Positions 26,201-32,366 of a DNA stretch of 64,000 nucleotides are shown here, one piece after another. The notes under the pieces were generated by a model. That model searched no databases, was not told the DNA's origin, and saw nothing but the letters and a program-made list of their open reading frames with translations. A program made the translations under genes and the position numbers. Within the stretch, counting starts at the first letter, position 1, and each line of letters begins with the position of its first letter. The DNA is from Pomphorhynchus laevis (taxonomy: Eukaryota; Acanthocephala; Palaeacanthocephala; Echinorhynchida; Pomphorhynchidae), in assembly GCA_012934845.2 (NCBI GenBank), contig WNNJ02003636.1, positions 55,428 through 119,427 on the forward strand. Reading direction: 5' to 3'.

Positions 26201-29200
26201 AAGGCACTTTTTCGTTCAGTCATTTTACCGGATGTATTGTTATTAATAAGATTAAATTGTCAGTTCTTTCTATTGAATTGACAATGTGTTGCTTACAGAC
26301 AGATGTTTTGAATTTGTCATGCTATTCTAAGAATATTACTTATTATTGATACTTCTGCTGCCCTATTTAGAGACTGTACAAAACACGCTAAATTGTTTTT
26401 ATTTTGCTTATGCGATCAATTACGTTATGGTGGAACCGATGAAATAGTGTTCAGAGATGTCCAAGATCGACACCATCAAACTTGCCGATTATATGGTCAG
26501 TACACATTTGTCGTATTTATCGAATATTTTAGTATTGTGGCTATTCGCTTGTATTCCGGTTGTGTTTTCGAAATTATTAAAAATATATTTAAATTATTTT
26601 TTAATGGTCATTTGTTTAGTTATAAACTGCTTCAATATTAAAGGTGGACCAGCTTAATATATGCTGTGTATCATCAGTTTTCGATAACTGTCCATGAATT
26701 ACCGTTTATTTTTACAAATTGCGTTAAAAAGAGATGATACACAAATTTTTCCAATTGAAACAAACGGTTCCTATACAACACAAACCTATTCTCATGTTAT
26801 CAGTTATTAAAGCATATGGGACATCTTGTTTATCAAATTTTCCCAATTGAAACAAACGGTTCCTATACAATACAAATATATTCTCATGTTATCAGCTATT
26901 AAAGCATATTGGATATGTTGTTCGTCGCCAATAGGACACTTCTATATACAATAGGAACACACAAAAGTGAGGATTTGTAAACCGTTTTCGCAACTATGTC
27001 TCACGCGTTCTGCTAATTTGTCAACTTCTTAACTGTTAGAAGAAATGATGTCTTAATCCTCTTATTTCACATGGATTCGTTTAAGCAAGTACAAATTAAA
27101 TATCGATTGATGTTTTTCCATTTACACCACGCATCTATTTATAAAAAATATTTAAAAGTTTATTTTTTATAAACTAAGGATTAATTCTTTGAACATAAGA
27201 TAAAACGGGCGATATTTACGTCCGCTTGTGAATATTTAAACAACATTAAATCGGATCCTTTTATTTACATATACAATTGAAAGCCAGACACATTAGATAC
27301 GAGCATTCATATTTTCGTTACACAACTAAATATTGTTCAAAAGTTAAATACTTACATACAAAAAATTGGCTTCATATAAGTGCAATATATAGAGAGAGAG
27401 CAATATATATTCGAAAATTTAGCTTCATAATATAGATCAATTTTTTATATATTATCGCGGTCGACGCAAATGAAGTGAAGACGAGCGATCCTAATAACCT
27501 CTGTTTTGTCGTAATCACAACTCATCAGTAGAAATCATTTCCTATCTTCGGCTGCAGAGGGATATATCATGAAGGCTACCTGACGACTTTATTATTGAGA
27601 TGCATAAATAACTGTGATGTTGCAAGCAACATACCTGGCACATTCCACACTACTGAGTCTATACAACTTTTCAGTTTGCAATCATCATAATACTCCTATA
27701 AGTGAAATAATCAATTCAAGTTAAACAGTTTTTCAGCGAATTCTTCAAATTTTATTGTAATAGACACTAACTGAAGTAGAAACGAAAAATCCTAACGACC
27801 GTATTTTCGTCGTTAGGGGATAACGACGAGAGGGGATATTCCCCTTGTCCTTGCTGCAGTGTAAGATTTCTCTGCAGCTAATAGAAAATTCAAACATTAT
27901 TAATGCAATATATACGGGACTATAATACTGCAAGTCGTCTTAAAATACACCCTACACTACTATAGGGCTTACCATACTGCCATTGGCGAAATAATCAATT
28001 AAATATTTTTGCCGACTTGAGATATTTAATTGTGGTGCACGCCAAATAAAGTTTTCTGATTTTGCTAGCAGTTCGCTAGCGTACATTTAAATCTCTGTAG
28101 TTCCATTTTTCAATATTGTAATAGGCATTGCATGCATCCATATCAATGTGCATAGGTGGATTGCTTATTTAAGCGGCTTTTTCAGGCGAATATAACGTTT
28201 ATAATGAAATATAATGTTTGAAAACGGTTTTTGCTTAGCCGACAATATGCTGTGTAAATTAGCAAACGTGTAATTAAAATTGTCATCTGATTGCATTTGT
28301 AATGCTGTATTCTTTCGATCACTTATTCAAAAGTAATTCGCAATTCATTTGAGTTGTATACTACTCCCTTTATTTTGACATTTATGGACCCAGATTCAGA
28401 CGGAAATGTTGTATTAGAAACGTTTTAAGCAATTGACGAGGTTATGAACAAAATTCAGTGTTTTCGATACTATGAATGCTTAGGTGTTAGAATGCTTGTG
28501 TCATTGTTAATTGTTTAGTTAGAAGTTGCGATTCATATATAGGGAATGTTTATGTCAAACCATTCCTCAAGAACGCAAACTAATTATACAATAATTAACC
28601 AAACTTCTGGTTATTTCGATAGGAACCAACAGACGATAACGCTCTCTTCCAAAAGCATCGACAAGAAGATATTTCAGTGATAATCTTAACAATATTATTG
28701 ACAAATAACACCTAATATCTGCCAGAAATAAGGTTTCAAGCACCTGCCATGAATATGGTTTCAAGCACCTGCTATGAATAGCTCACAATTAAAGCTTAAG
28801 CAACACTTGGATCTAATAATTCTGATATAATTAAATTAAATGTTTGTAATTGGATTTAAAAGTAGAGTCTAAAAATATGTTATATAAATATTCTTACATA
28901 ACTTCATTTAATATGCAAAACTCACAATTTTATTATACGTTGACATGACCCTTTGCAATTACGAATACAGGCATTGATTATATATCCGGTTTAAATTTTG
29001 TAATAACGAAGTTTATAGTCGTAAGTTAGTTGATGAAAAATTTGTACTTGAGAAAGTTACGAATCTATACTGTTGAAAATATCAGCATAGCTACCGTGTT
29101 TGTCAGTATTTAAGCTAATTATATTCAAGTCAGCTTTATCGAAATATTATGAAGCATAAGGAACCAAATACGTATTTGTATGTTCCCACCATAATGGATA

Positions 29201-30358
29201 ATTTCAATTCTGATTGAAATTTTTATGACTATTTTTATTCTACACGCTACTTTAAGCGTATCTATAAGCCAAAAGCAGTACGCTACATTTTAGTATTGTT
29301 GGAACTTATCAGCTACTGATCCAATACCTACGTTTCACGTTTTTGTGCTTTAAATGTTGGCTGTGATCACTCGACTCGTCTTCCTTTATTGGCAATTAAA
29401 TTTAATGAATGACTTTCGTCTTACATTTTGCAAATTTAATTAAAATCATTTCTGATTTCGAATTAAATCAGCGTTAATAGGAGAAGGTGCAACTTTCAAT
29501 TTGAAAAGTTAATAAGTTAACTATAAGTTAATATATCTGTGCAGTCATTGTTACAAAAGAAATTTTTGATGACTGTACTCTACTTTAATTCTATCTATAA
29601 GTCAACAGCAGTGCGCTACATTTCATTATTGGTGGACCCTATCAGCTACTGTTTCAATACTTACGTTTCACGTTTCGATCCTTTTAATGTTAGCTGACAA
29701 TCACTCGAATCGTATGCTTTATTGACAATTAGATTTAATGAAATACTGTCTTATTACATAGTGCAAATTTATTTTGAAAATTGATGACTGTTACAATTAC
29801 AATCATTCGACGATGGCAATCATAATACGATGACAATCATAATAGGATGACAATCATAATACGATGACAAACATGTTCAGACGTCTTATGATCATCTTTT
29901 AATCTTAATTTTGTCATTATAAATAAGTTATGATTTAATATGGAATACCAATATTTGAAATGGATATTGAGTTAACTATTGCATGTTGGAATCCTCTGAT
30001 TTATACGAATTTGTCTCTATCTTCATCAAGATGTAAGTGTAATTGTTGACTCAGTAGTATGATTATATGCTTAAGAATACAATCTCGGTGTATTGCAAGA
30101 GTGGTGATTTATTTTATTTCTTACTGAAATCAAAAAATTTTAAATTCGAAATCGCATTTGATAATTTAGTATTTTCGATTCCATTTAGGGATTTCTTCTG
30201 TGAGCACTGCTCGTCTTTGGGAAATTGTACGATCGTTGCGAGATTGCGGTCTCCTGGTTACGCTTTCTAAGTGTGACAATCCTATTAATCTGAAATTAAA
30301 GCTTGGTACATCGATTGAACAGATTGAGAGTAATATTAAAGCAGATGAATTCATGTAA
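5140..30358 (+). CDS. ORC1: Origin recognition complex subunit 1 (ORC1), 11 visible exons
   Basis: ORC1 is the AAA+ ATPase subunit of ORC, which binds replication origins and loads MCM with CDC6. Exons: 5140-5233, 5300-5486, 5551-5630, 6133-6228, 8746-8920, 11003-11110, 12753-12902, 17311-17430, 20704-20861, 26371-26495, 30189-30358. All junction phases agree, giving 486 residues to TAA. Seen in order: a Ser/Lys-rich disordered N-terminus; TLPCRETE before the ATPase; Walker A GLPGTGKT; Walker B VIVIDELD, split between two exons; sensor 1 VITIANTM; an arginine-finger region ITSRM; sensor 2 GDFRKMVDLL; and a C-terminal winged helix with HAKLFLFCLCDQLR and HHQTCRLYG. The first visible exon starts mid-codon after a TTTAG acceptor and has no in-frame ATG. 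At least one upstream exon is therefore missing, and no BAH domain was found. Introns range from 64 bp to 5.5 kb and are full of transposon debris. OGG1 follows on the same strand. Confidence 0.95.
5300..5486 (+). CDS. ORC1: ORC1 exon (acidic and basic linker)
   Basis: Encodes an acidic Ser/Asp run (NDADDSDSSYS) and then a basic stretch (AKRRKKPQSP, VKRKLQ), typical of the unstructured ORC1 segment before the ATPase and possibly a nuclear localisation signal. The donor GTTCCT is weak. Confidence 0.7.
5551..5630 (+). CDS. ORC1: ORC1 exon (pre-AAA+ linker)
   Basis: Acceptor ACTATAG, donor GTAATG. Encodes FDQYNDPDFTVFDENPF and ends in KAIV(K), which joins LTRDIFTLPCRE of the next exon, equivalent to the RLHVS...LPCRE entry of animal ORC1. 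Confidence 0.8.
6133..6228 (+). CDS. ORC1: ORC1 exon entering the AAA+ domain
   Basis: Encodes LTRDIFTLPCRETECAEIE and ends FVKSRIGKCLGG, just before Walker A. The frame needs the exon to end at 6,228, which makes the donor GCAAGT. Confidence 0.9.
6229..8745 (+). other. ORC1 intron 4, GC-AG type
   Basis: Begins GCAAGT and ends TTTAACAG. The nearby GT at 6,233 would break the frame, whereas GC splicing joins CLGG directly to CMYLYGLPGTGKT, the conserved family sequence. GCAAGT is the usual consensus for GC-AG introns. The intron holds a PLE end fragment (7,200-7,545); 7,750-8,745 shows nothing recognisable. Confidence 0.85.
7200..7545 (+). mobile_element. Penelope-like element family A, 3' terminal fragment
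   Basis: Carries the dispersed end module: GCGTCATTAGCRTGTATTTG, CTGATGACCTCTAATCC, the TTAGTCAATTTATAAAAATT block and the AT-rich tail ending TAGACTCAGCTAGCTGATCTG. The same order follows the RT remnant at 18,300-18,560, which identifies it as the element's 3' end. Confidence 0.7.
8746..8920 (+). CDS. ORC1: ORC1 exon with Walker A
   Basis: Encodes CMYLYGLPGTGKTATVKRA, the ATP-binding P-loop with its Lys-Thr pair, then RYINIMKLKTPTLLYSHLWE, the INGM-like element that follows Walker A in ORC1. Acceptor TTTAACAG, donor GTAAGT. Confidence 0.95.
9491..9520. repeat. 13-bp hairpin
   Basis: Perfect arms 9,491-9,503 and 9,508-9,520 (TAGTTTTTTAAAA) around a 4-nt loop in an ORC1 intron. The flank (CGTTTCG...TTTTATATTTTTATCTC) recurs at 46,270-46,330, so this is part of a repeat family. 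Confidence 0.7.
9600..10430 (+). mobile_element. Penelope-like element, reverse transcriptase remnant
   Basis: Encodes an IPEDAILATND...SIPQVDALQVV block, the region where PLE reverse transcriptases read LYTNIP, and further on YIDDIFMVW, the metal-binding active-site motif. It sits in ORC1 intron 5 on the sense strand. Broken in several places; no intact protein. A different family from PLE A at 32,815 and 42,240. Confidence 0.75.
11003..11110 (+). CDS. ORC1: ORC1 exon with the first half of Walker B
   Basis: Encodes VISGKYLNGQAALQNLSEYF and ends TNVIVIDE. The acidic Walker B pair closes the exon, and LDLIW of the next exon completes the VDELD signature. Donor GTTTGT. Confidence 0.95.
11883..12395 (+). 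mobile_element. Retrotransposon C-terminal fragment (PD-(D/E)XK-like lineage 1)
   Basis: One open frame of 170 residues. ARADVVFTGLFDNRCDRSFL, then ILNCSSPSYSNK, NVQYLEWIVNVEIG and LARAILMCLTGPR, align block by block with the fragment at 4,309-4,746. The RxD...FLDI spacing resembles a restriction-like endonuclease. The upstream zinc-binding part is missing. It sits in ORC1 intron 6; an open frame this long may be chance preservation. Confidence 0.65.
12753..12902 (+). CDS. ORC1: ORC1 exon with Walker B end, sensor 1 and Arg finger
   Basis: Encodes LDLIWSCRETIFYNIFDWPS, then LIVITIANTM (sensor 1 Asn) and LMQDKITSRM (the Arg that acts in trans on a neighbouring ATPase in the family). Exactly 50 codons. 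Acceptor TTATACAG, donor GTTAGT. Confidence 0.95.
13190..13400 (+). mobile_element. Penelope-like element family A end fragment
   Basis: Contains ACACTAGATAATCAAATTTC, CATGTATTTGACTTTACTGC and the TTATTTAGTAGTCAATT block in the order seen at 18,660-18,830. Non-coding remnant. Confidence 0.6.
13423..13436. repeat. Left 14-bp target-site duplication
   Basis: TATAAATTAATAAA, repeated exactly at 13,995-14,008. The two copies bracket the ribozyme-bearing composite. Confidence 0.8.
13485..13570 (-). ncRNA. Hammerhead ribozyme motif, copy 1
   Basis: On the minus strand: CTGATGAG (13,537-13,543 for CTGATGA), stem II GTCAT/ATGAC with TGTG loop, CGAAAC, stem III ACGGTA/TACCGT, then the cleavage triplet GTT (13,502-13,504). 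Stem I is unusual: GGAGG/CTTCC can pair, but about nine unpaired bases would precede CTGATGA. Activity is therefore uncertain. Confidence 0.65.
13795..13880 (-). ncRNA. Hammerhead ribozyme motif, copy 2
   Basis: Same core 310 bp further on (CTGATGA at 13,847-13,853) with identical stems II and III. The inverted third copy (CTGATGA at 13,925-13,931, + strand) has GGAA in place of GAAA and is probably inactive. Confidence 0.65.
13995..14008. repeat. Right 14-bp target-site duplication
   Basis: Exact match to 13,423-13,436. Confidence 0.8.
14150..14340 (+). mobile_element. Penelope-like element family A tail fragment
   Basis: GATGACTTTAATTTCATATTCGAATACAT, TTAGTTAATTCATAAAAATT and the AT tail follow the family's 3' order. 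No coding part. Confidence 0.5.
14378..14958 (+). mobile_element. Retrotransposon C-terminal fragment (lineage 2, RRPD type)
   Basis: First frame: CHCGAQ, LDCHKSVGRHFRHAQVN, SLNTSGYQSTLKPNGM, then RRDGRRPDCATLGP. A second frame carries AEQRKRAKY and FTAIESVTIEFLGAWG. This is the C-terminal module of a retrotransposon lineage widespread in invertebrates, where RPD...WDxT recalls a PD-(D/E)XK nuclease; that is inference. The segment between the two frames is out of frame, so the copy is dead. A sister copy lies at 50,290-51,050. Confidence 0.65.
15000..15190 (+). mobile_element. Penelope-like element family A tail
   Basis: AT-rich tail ending ACGTAGACTCAGTTATCAGATCTGA, the same terminus as at 7,520 and 18,150. 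Confidence 0.55.
15761..16066 (+). mobile_element. Penelope-like GIY-YIG endonuclease fragment
   Basis: NIYACTCQSCGEQYIGETGR is the PLE form of the GIY-YIG nuclease core: a CxxC-like pair, then YIGETGR with the catalytic Arg region. IKKR-like residues follow, and the frame ends in RKKREQFWIGRTMADK. This domain nicks DNA for PLE insertion. The reverse transcriptase is absent. An AT-rich PLE-type tail lies at 16,280-16,405 (GACTCAGTTATCTGAACTGA). Confidence 0.8.
16412..16945. repeat. Foldback repeat
   Basis: The reverse complement of 16,412-16,600 aligns with 16,770-16,945: both contain CRACAAGATCCCGATAGAA, a TTTTATTYTAGAA stretch and TCAACAATTGCACAATTA-like blocks. The right arm continues into the repeat at 16,848-17,213. 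Confidence 0.6.
16848..17213 (+). repeat. 366-bp dispersed repeat, copy 1
   Basis: Nearly identical to 31,761-32,125, with only a few substitutions and one T-run difference. This copy ends 97 bp before the ORC1 exon at 17,311. No coding potential; family unknown. Confidence 0.9.
17311..17430 (+). CDS. ORC1: ORC1 exon (AAA+ lid)
   Basis: Encodes GFFKRCFYPYTSKELEKIV, the RxCFxPYT element after the Arg finger, and ends DDSLLFASKR. Forty codons, acceptor GATTTTAG, donor GTATTT. Confidence 0.95.
17950..18165 (+). mobile_element. Penelope-like element family A tail
   Basis: CCTGATGACCTCTGATC, TTAGTCAATTCATAAAAATT and the terminus TACGTAGACTCAG. Non-coding. Confidence 0.6.
18300..19010 (+). mobile_element. 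Penelope-like element family A, 5'-truncated copy
   Basis: Starts inside the reverse transcriptase tail (NLYRKDDIFKFTRNIFLHEH) and continues through the non-coding 3' part to the terminal module and GACTAAGTTAGCCAATCTGA. It gives the order of parts for this family: RT tail, about 180 bp, end module, AT tail. The same protein is encoded on the minus strand at 33,079 and 43,100. Confidence 0.75.
19800..19965. mobile_element. Foldback MITE
   Basis: Inverted ends GAACAAGAGAGTAAAATAAATT and AATTTATTCCACTCTCCTGTTC enclose an AT-rich core with CAATTATCGAAAATTC. A relative lies at 45,395-45,555. Confidence 0.65.
20704..20861 (+). CDS. ORC1: ORC1 exon with sensor 2
   Basis: Encodes VASKNGDFRKMVDLLRTAIQ (sensor 2 Arg) and VTIVDMGNAATELFRNP, the start of the winged-helix linker. 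Donor GTTAGT. The split AA|A Lys codon joins the next exon. Confidence 0.95.
20862..22480. other. ORC1 intron 9, left part: no gene seen
   Basis: AT-rich. A short relative of the 16,817 repeat lies at about 21,105-21,145 (TTAAGTAAACACGAATTCAA). A hairpin around 21,755-21,785 (TTTTATCAGTAAAA and complement) is the only other structure noted. Confidence 0.5.
22490..23025 (-). mobile_element. Degraded hAT DNA transposon remnant
   Basis: The minus strand at about 22,610-22,510 encodes FPTTYLCEKGFSILTVLKAK, then LRNRP, the C-terminal dimerisation signature (YLCEKGFS) of hAT transposases related to ZBED5/ZMYM6. Positions 22,787-23,023 form an open minus frame with GTGATCCACCTGGTGGGTCA-like sequence, as near hAT ends; part of it recurs at 24,440-24,500. 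No intact transposase. Confidence 0.6.
23030..24660. other. ORC1 intron 9, middle: no gene seen
   Basis: Mixed composition with some GC-richer blocks around 23,700-24,060. I recognise no protein, RNA gene or known element. Confidence 0.4.
24670..24833. mobile_element. Foldback MITE
   Basis: The left arm (AGAATTATTGGACCTGGATC, then TTTGATATTTGTTAGCATCT) returns inverted on the right, ending GATCCGGCTTCAATAATTCT. Arms are about 65 bp around a short core. Single arms of the same family lie at 51,245-51,320 and 56,395-56,480. Confidence 0.75.
25208..25242. repeat. Hairpin, 15-bp stem
   Basis: CAGTTTGTGAACTAG and its complement around an AATTTC-like loop. Isolated; no element recognised. Confidence 0.7.
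25533..25670 (-). mobile_element. LINE 3' tail, 5'-truncated copy
   Basis: Matches the last ~130 bp of the LINE at 51,559-55,376 (GGCCTCAGGTCCAG, ACTGAACCACCCGGGGTCT, CCGAAGAATCCAATC). A dead-on-arrival insertion with only the end of ORF2. A run of C residues has lengthened. Confidence 0.9.
25787..25830. repeat. Perfect 20-bp hairpin
   Basis: Arms 25,787-25,806 and 25,811-25,830 (TTAGATAGTTTTACTGGATA) pair perfectly around ACTC. The right flank (GGAGATT...GTGTGTACTA) recurs at 49,380-49,410 beside another foldback, suggesting one MITE family. Confidence 0.85.
26371..26495 (+). CDS. ORC1: ORC1 exon (winged helix, first part)
   Basis: Encodes DCTKHAKLFLFCLCDQLR, then EIVFRDVQDRHHQTCRLY, the HEKLFL...HHQxLCRF pattern of the ORC1 C-terminal DNA-binding fold. 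Acceptor CCCTATTTAG, donor GTCAGT. Confidence 0.95.
26743..26935. repeat. 91-bp tandem duplication
   Basis: CCAATTGAAACAAACGGTTC begins at about 26,750 and again at about 26,842, and each copy runs through TCTCATGTTATCAG and ATTAAAGCATAT. Two copies, mildly diverged. Confidence 0.85.
27480..28010 (-). mobile_element. Degenerate retrozyme-like dimer
   Basis: Two diverged copies about 285-310 bp apart share ATCCTAAYRACC...GTCGT, a GCTGCAG block and GAAATAATCAATT. The first has CTGATGAG on the minus strand, a plausible stem II (GTTGT/ACGAC) and CAAAAC where GAAAC is expected. The second keeps CGAAAA but lost CTGATGA. Ribozyme function is unlikely now. Confidence 0.45.
29220..29800. mobile_element. 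Tandem dimer with 333-bp period
   Basis: ATCAGCTACTG, TACGTTTCACGTTT and TTTTAATGTTRGCTG recur 333 bp apart (29,311 and 29,644). A third, single relative lies at 36,130-36,560 (TGTTACAA, TTTAATGTTGGCTGACGAT, TAAATCAGCGTTGGCAGGAG). Part of the unit resembles the element at 49,526. No coding potential. Confidence 0.65.
30189..30358 (+). CDS. ORC1: ORC1 last exon (winged helix, second part)
   Basis: Encodes ISSVSTARLWEIVRSLRDCG, then LLVTLSKCD and LKLGTSIEQIESNIKADE, matching the ORC1 C-terminal VSxxDVLYALKDE segment, and stops at TAA 30,356-30,358. A candidate AATAAA lies near 31,000. Confidence 0.95.
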
Positions 30359-30359
30359 T

Positions 30360-31755
30360 CTATTTTCTAGACGTGCAAATAGCAAATCTTGTCAATATTA
30401 CAATTTATTAATATCACCTTTATGTTTTTAATGTGGCAATTTAAAATTACCTTGAATGTTGTAGATAATAACGTTTTAACTTTAATGTTTTCATTTTTTA
30501 AAATGTCATTTTCCAAACTCTTGACTAAATTGCCTCAACAGTTTTGCCTATATCTTAATCAATTGTAAAATTTCCTTTTAATTTTTACATTCTGGTTTAC
30601 ATTATTCGCTTTAATTTGCTTCTTCTAAATGCACAAAAAATAAGAAAAATATTAACAAGTTATTTTAAACTTCTTAAAGATTAAAGGTTATTTTAAATAT
30701 CCATATAAATCTTTCTAAGAAGCCTTTTGAAACTGTCGACTATATTTTATCATGTAAATAAGCACAAGCCAAGTTTCGCTTTTATTGCTTTTCGCATTCC
30801 TATTAATTACTATTACAATTTTTGAAATTTGAATGTTATCTAGCTTTGCTAGTTTCTTTTGGATTATGCCCGGCATGCTCCATCGTTTGCCTCTGAGCTA
30901 ACATGCAGTCAAATGTAGAGGGTTTACACTATCTTCCCAGCGTGCTCAACCTTTTGTATGCGTGCCACTCATCGTTGACAATAGTTGTACTAGTTGATAT
31001 AAATAAATAGTCTTTGTAAAGTTTTTCTAACGGGATTTACCTACGAATGATAGCTCGTAATGTGTTTATGTCCTTTCTGGGCATAGGTATCACAAAGGTT
31101 TTGCAATTTTCGCACTTTACATCTTCAAATATCCAGCTGTGCTATTTTAAAACCATACTGCGATTGTATTTGCGATGAGTAATGCGGGATTCGTCAATCT
31201 TTACGTTATTGCCTAATATCTGTTTTTGTTCTGATGTAGTTAAATATGGTCAAATAGGCTATAAATAACCTATTTAATTTCCTAAACATTTAGCTCGTTG
31301 TTCTAGACTTAATTTAAAAAATTGAGTTGATGATTTTAGGTTTCTGTCTGCATGTATGCCTGCATTTTTTATTTTTAAATGCTTTGGATTATGCTCTTTA
31401 AAAATAGCAGTGAAGCCGTCTTTGCCTTCGTTGACAAAATCTCCATCGACGACATCGACATGTCTACGATATTTGAAAAACGATTAAAACTTGAAATATT
31501 TACTAGATTTACATTGATGCCCGATAGGAATCTGCACTGTTTTAAAAAACTAATGGTGCACCGCGATTTTTTGGACTTCTACATGCACACAAACTCTAGG
31601 CACGTTAGATACATCTGCAAATTAAATTATAAACGTTCAAATTATTAATTCTTCTGTTAACTTACATATAGCATTGAATTACAACGCAATCAGCAATTAA
31701 ACGAATAAAAAGCATATATGCAAGTATTTAAAAAACTCAAATTTCAGTATTAAAA
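30360..31755. other. ORC1-OGG1 intergenic region
   Basis: AT-rich. An 89-codon open frame at 31,379-31,648 resembles nothing I know and has no supporting context. No promoter element could be assigned. Confidence 0.4.
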
Positions 31756-31760
31756 ATAAT

Positions 31761-32125
31761 TCGACAAGATCCCGATAGAATGTTCGACATTTTATTTTGG
31801 AATAAACTGTGCGATTTAGTAAAGAATCCGGGACCCTTTAAGCGTTTACTTTTTAATATTAAAAAATATAAAAAATAAAACGTGTATTGGGCGATTAGTT
31901 AGATTTGTAACCATATGATACATAAAAAATATTTTTTCGTAATATATACTCTAAAATTAAGTAACTCTTCTACAAAGAAAGGCAAGTTTATCCTATGCAC
32001 TATTGTCGATAAAATTGAACTTGAACATTTTGCTGATTATTTATTTGTTCAATAACTTTTTCATAAAGTCGTGTTGCACGCAACTATGATATACATCCGG
32101 TGTCGTTTTTTATGCAGATTCCAAA
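31761..32125 (+). repeat. 366-bp dispersed repeat, copy 2
   Basis: Second copy of the repeat at 16,848-17,213. It ends 149 bp before the OGG1 start codon, so the OGG1 promoter or 5' UTR may lie partly inside it. Confidence 0.9.
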
Positions 32126-32274
32126 CTTTATTTAATGCTGAAATTAAGAACTTGCAAAACGTAATATTTTTTCTTCGTTTTAAATTCATCTATTAAATTT
32201 GTTATGTGTTCAAACATATCACTTCAAGTTAAATATTCATTGCACGTTTCCATACTTATATTTGTTGTGTTTAG

Positions 32275-32366
32275 ATGTGTAAGTTATTAATTGTATCAGG
32301 TGAATTGAAAATGAGTTCCAGTGAAATTAATCTAGAGGCAACCTTAATGGGCGGTCAATCATTTAG
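32275..32366 (+). CDS. OGG1: OGG1 exon 1
   Basis: MCKLLIVSGELKMSSSEINL leads into TLMGGQSF(R), the SGQSFRW signature start. A second in-frame ATG lies 12 codons downstream. Donor GTATAT. Confidence 0.85.

Noticed and set aside
30840-31010. GC-richer block after ORC1 as a tRNA or snRNA gene
   Set aside because: No cloverleaf, A/B box pair or snRNA signature could be read.
31379-31648. 89-codon open frame as a gene
   Set aside because: No recognised domain, no splice or start context, and AT-biased composition. Could be chance.
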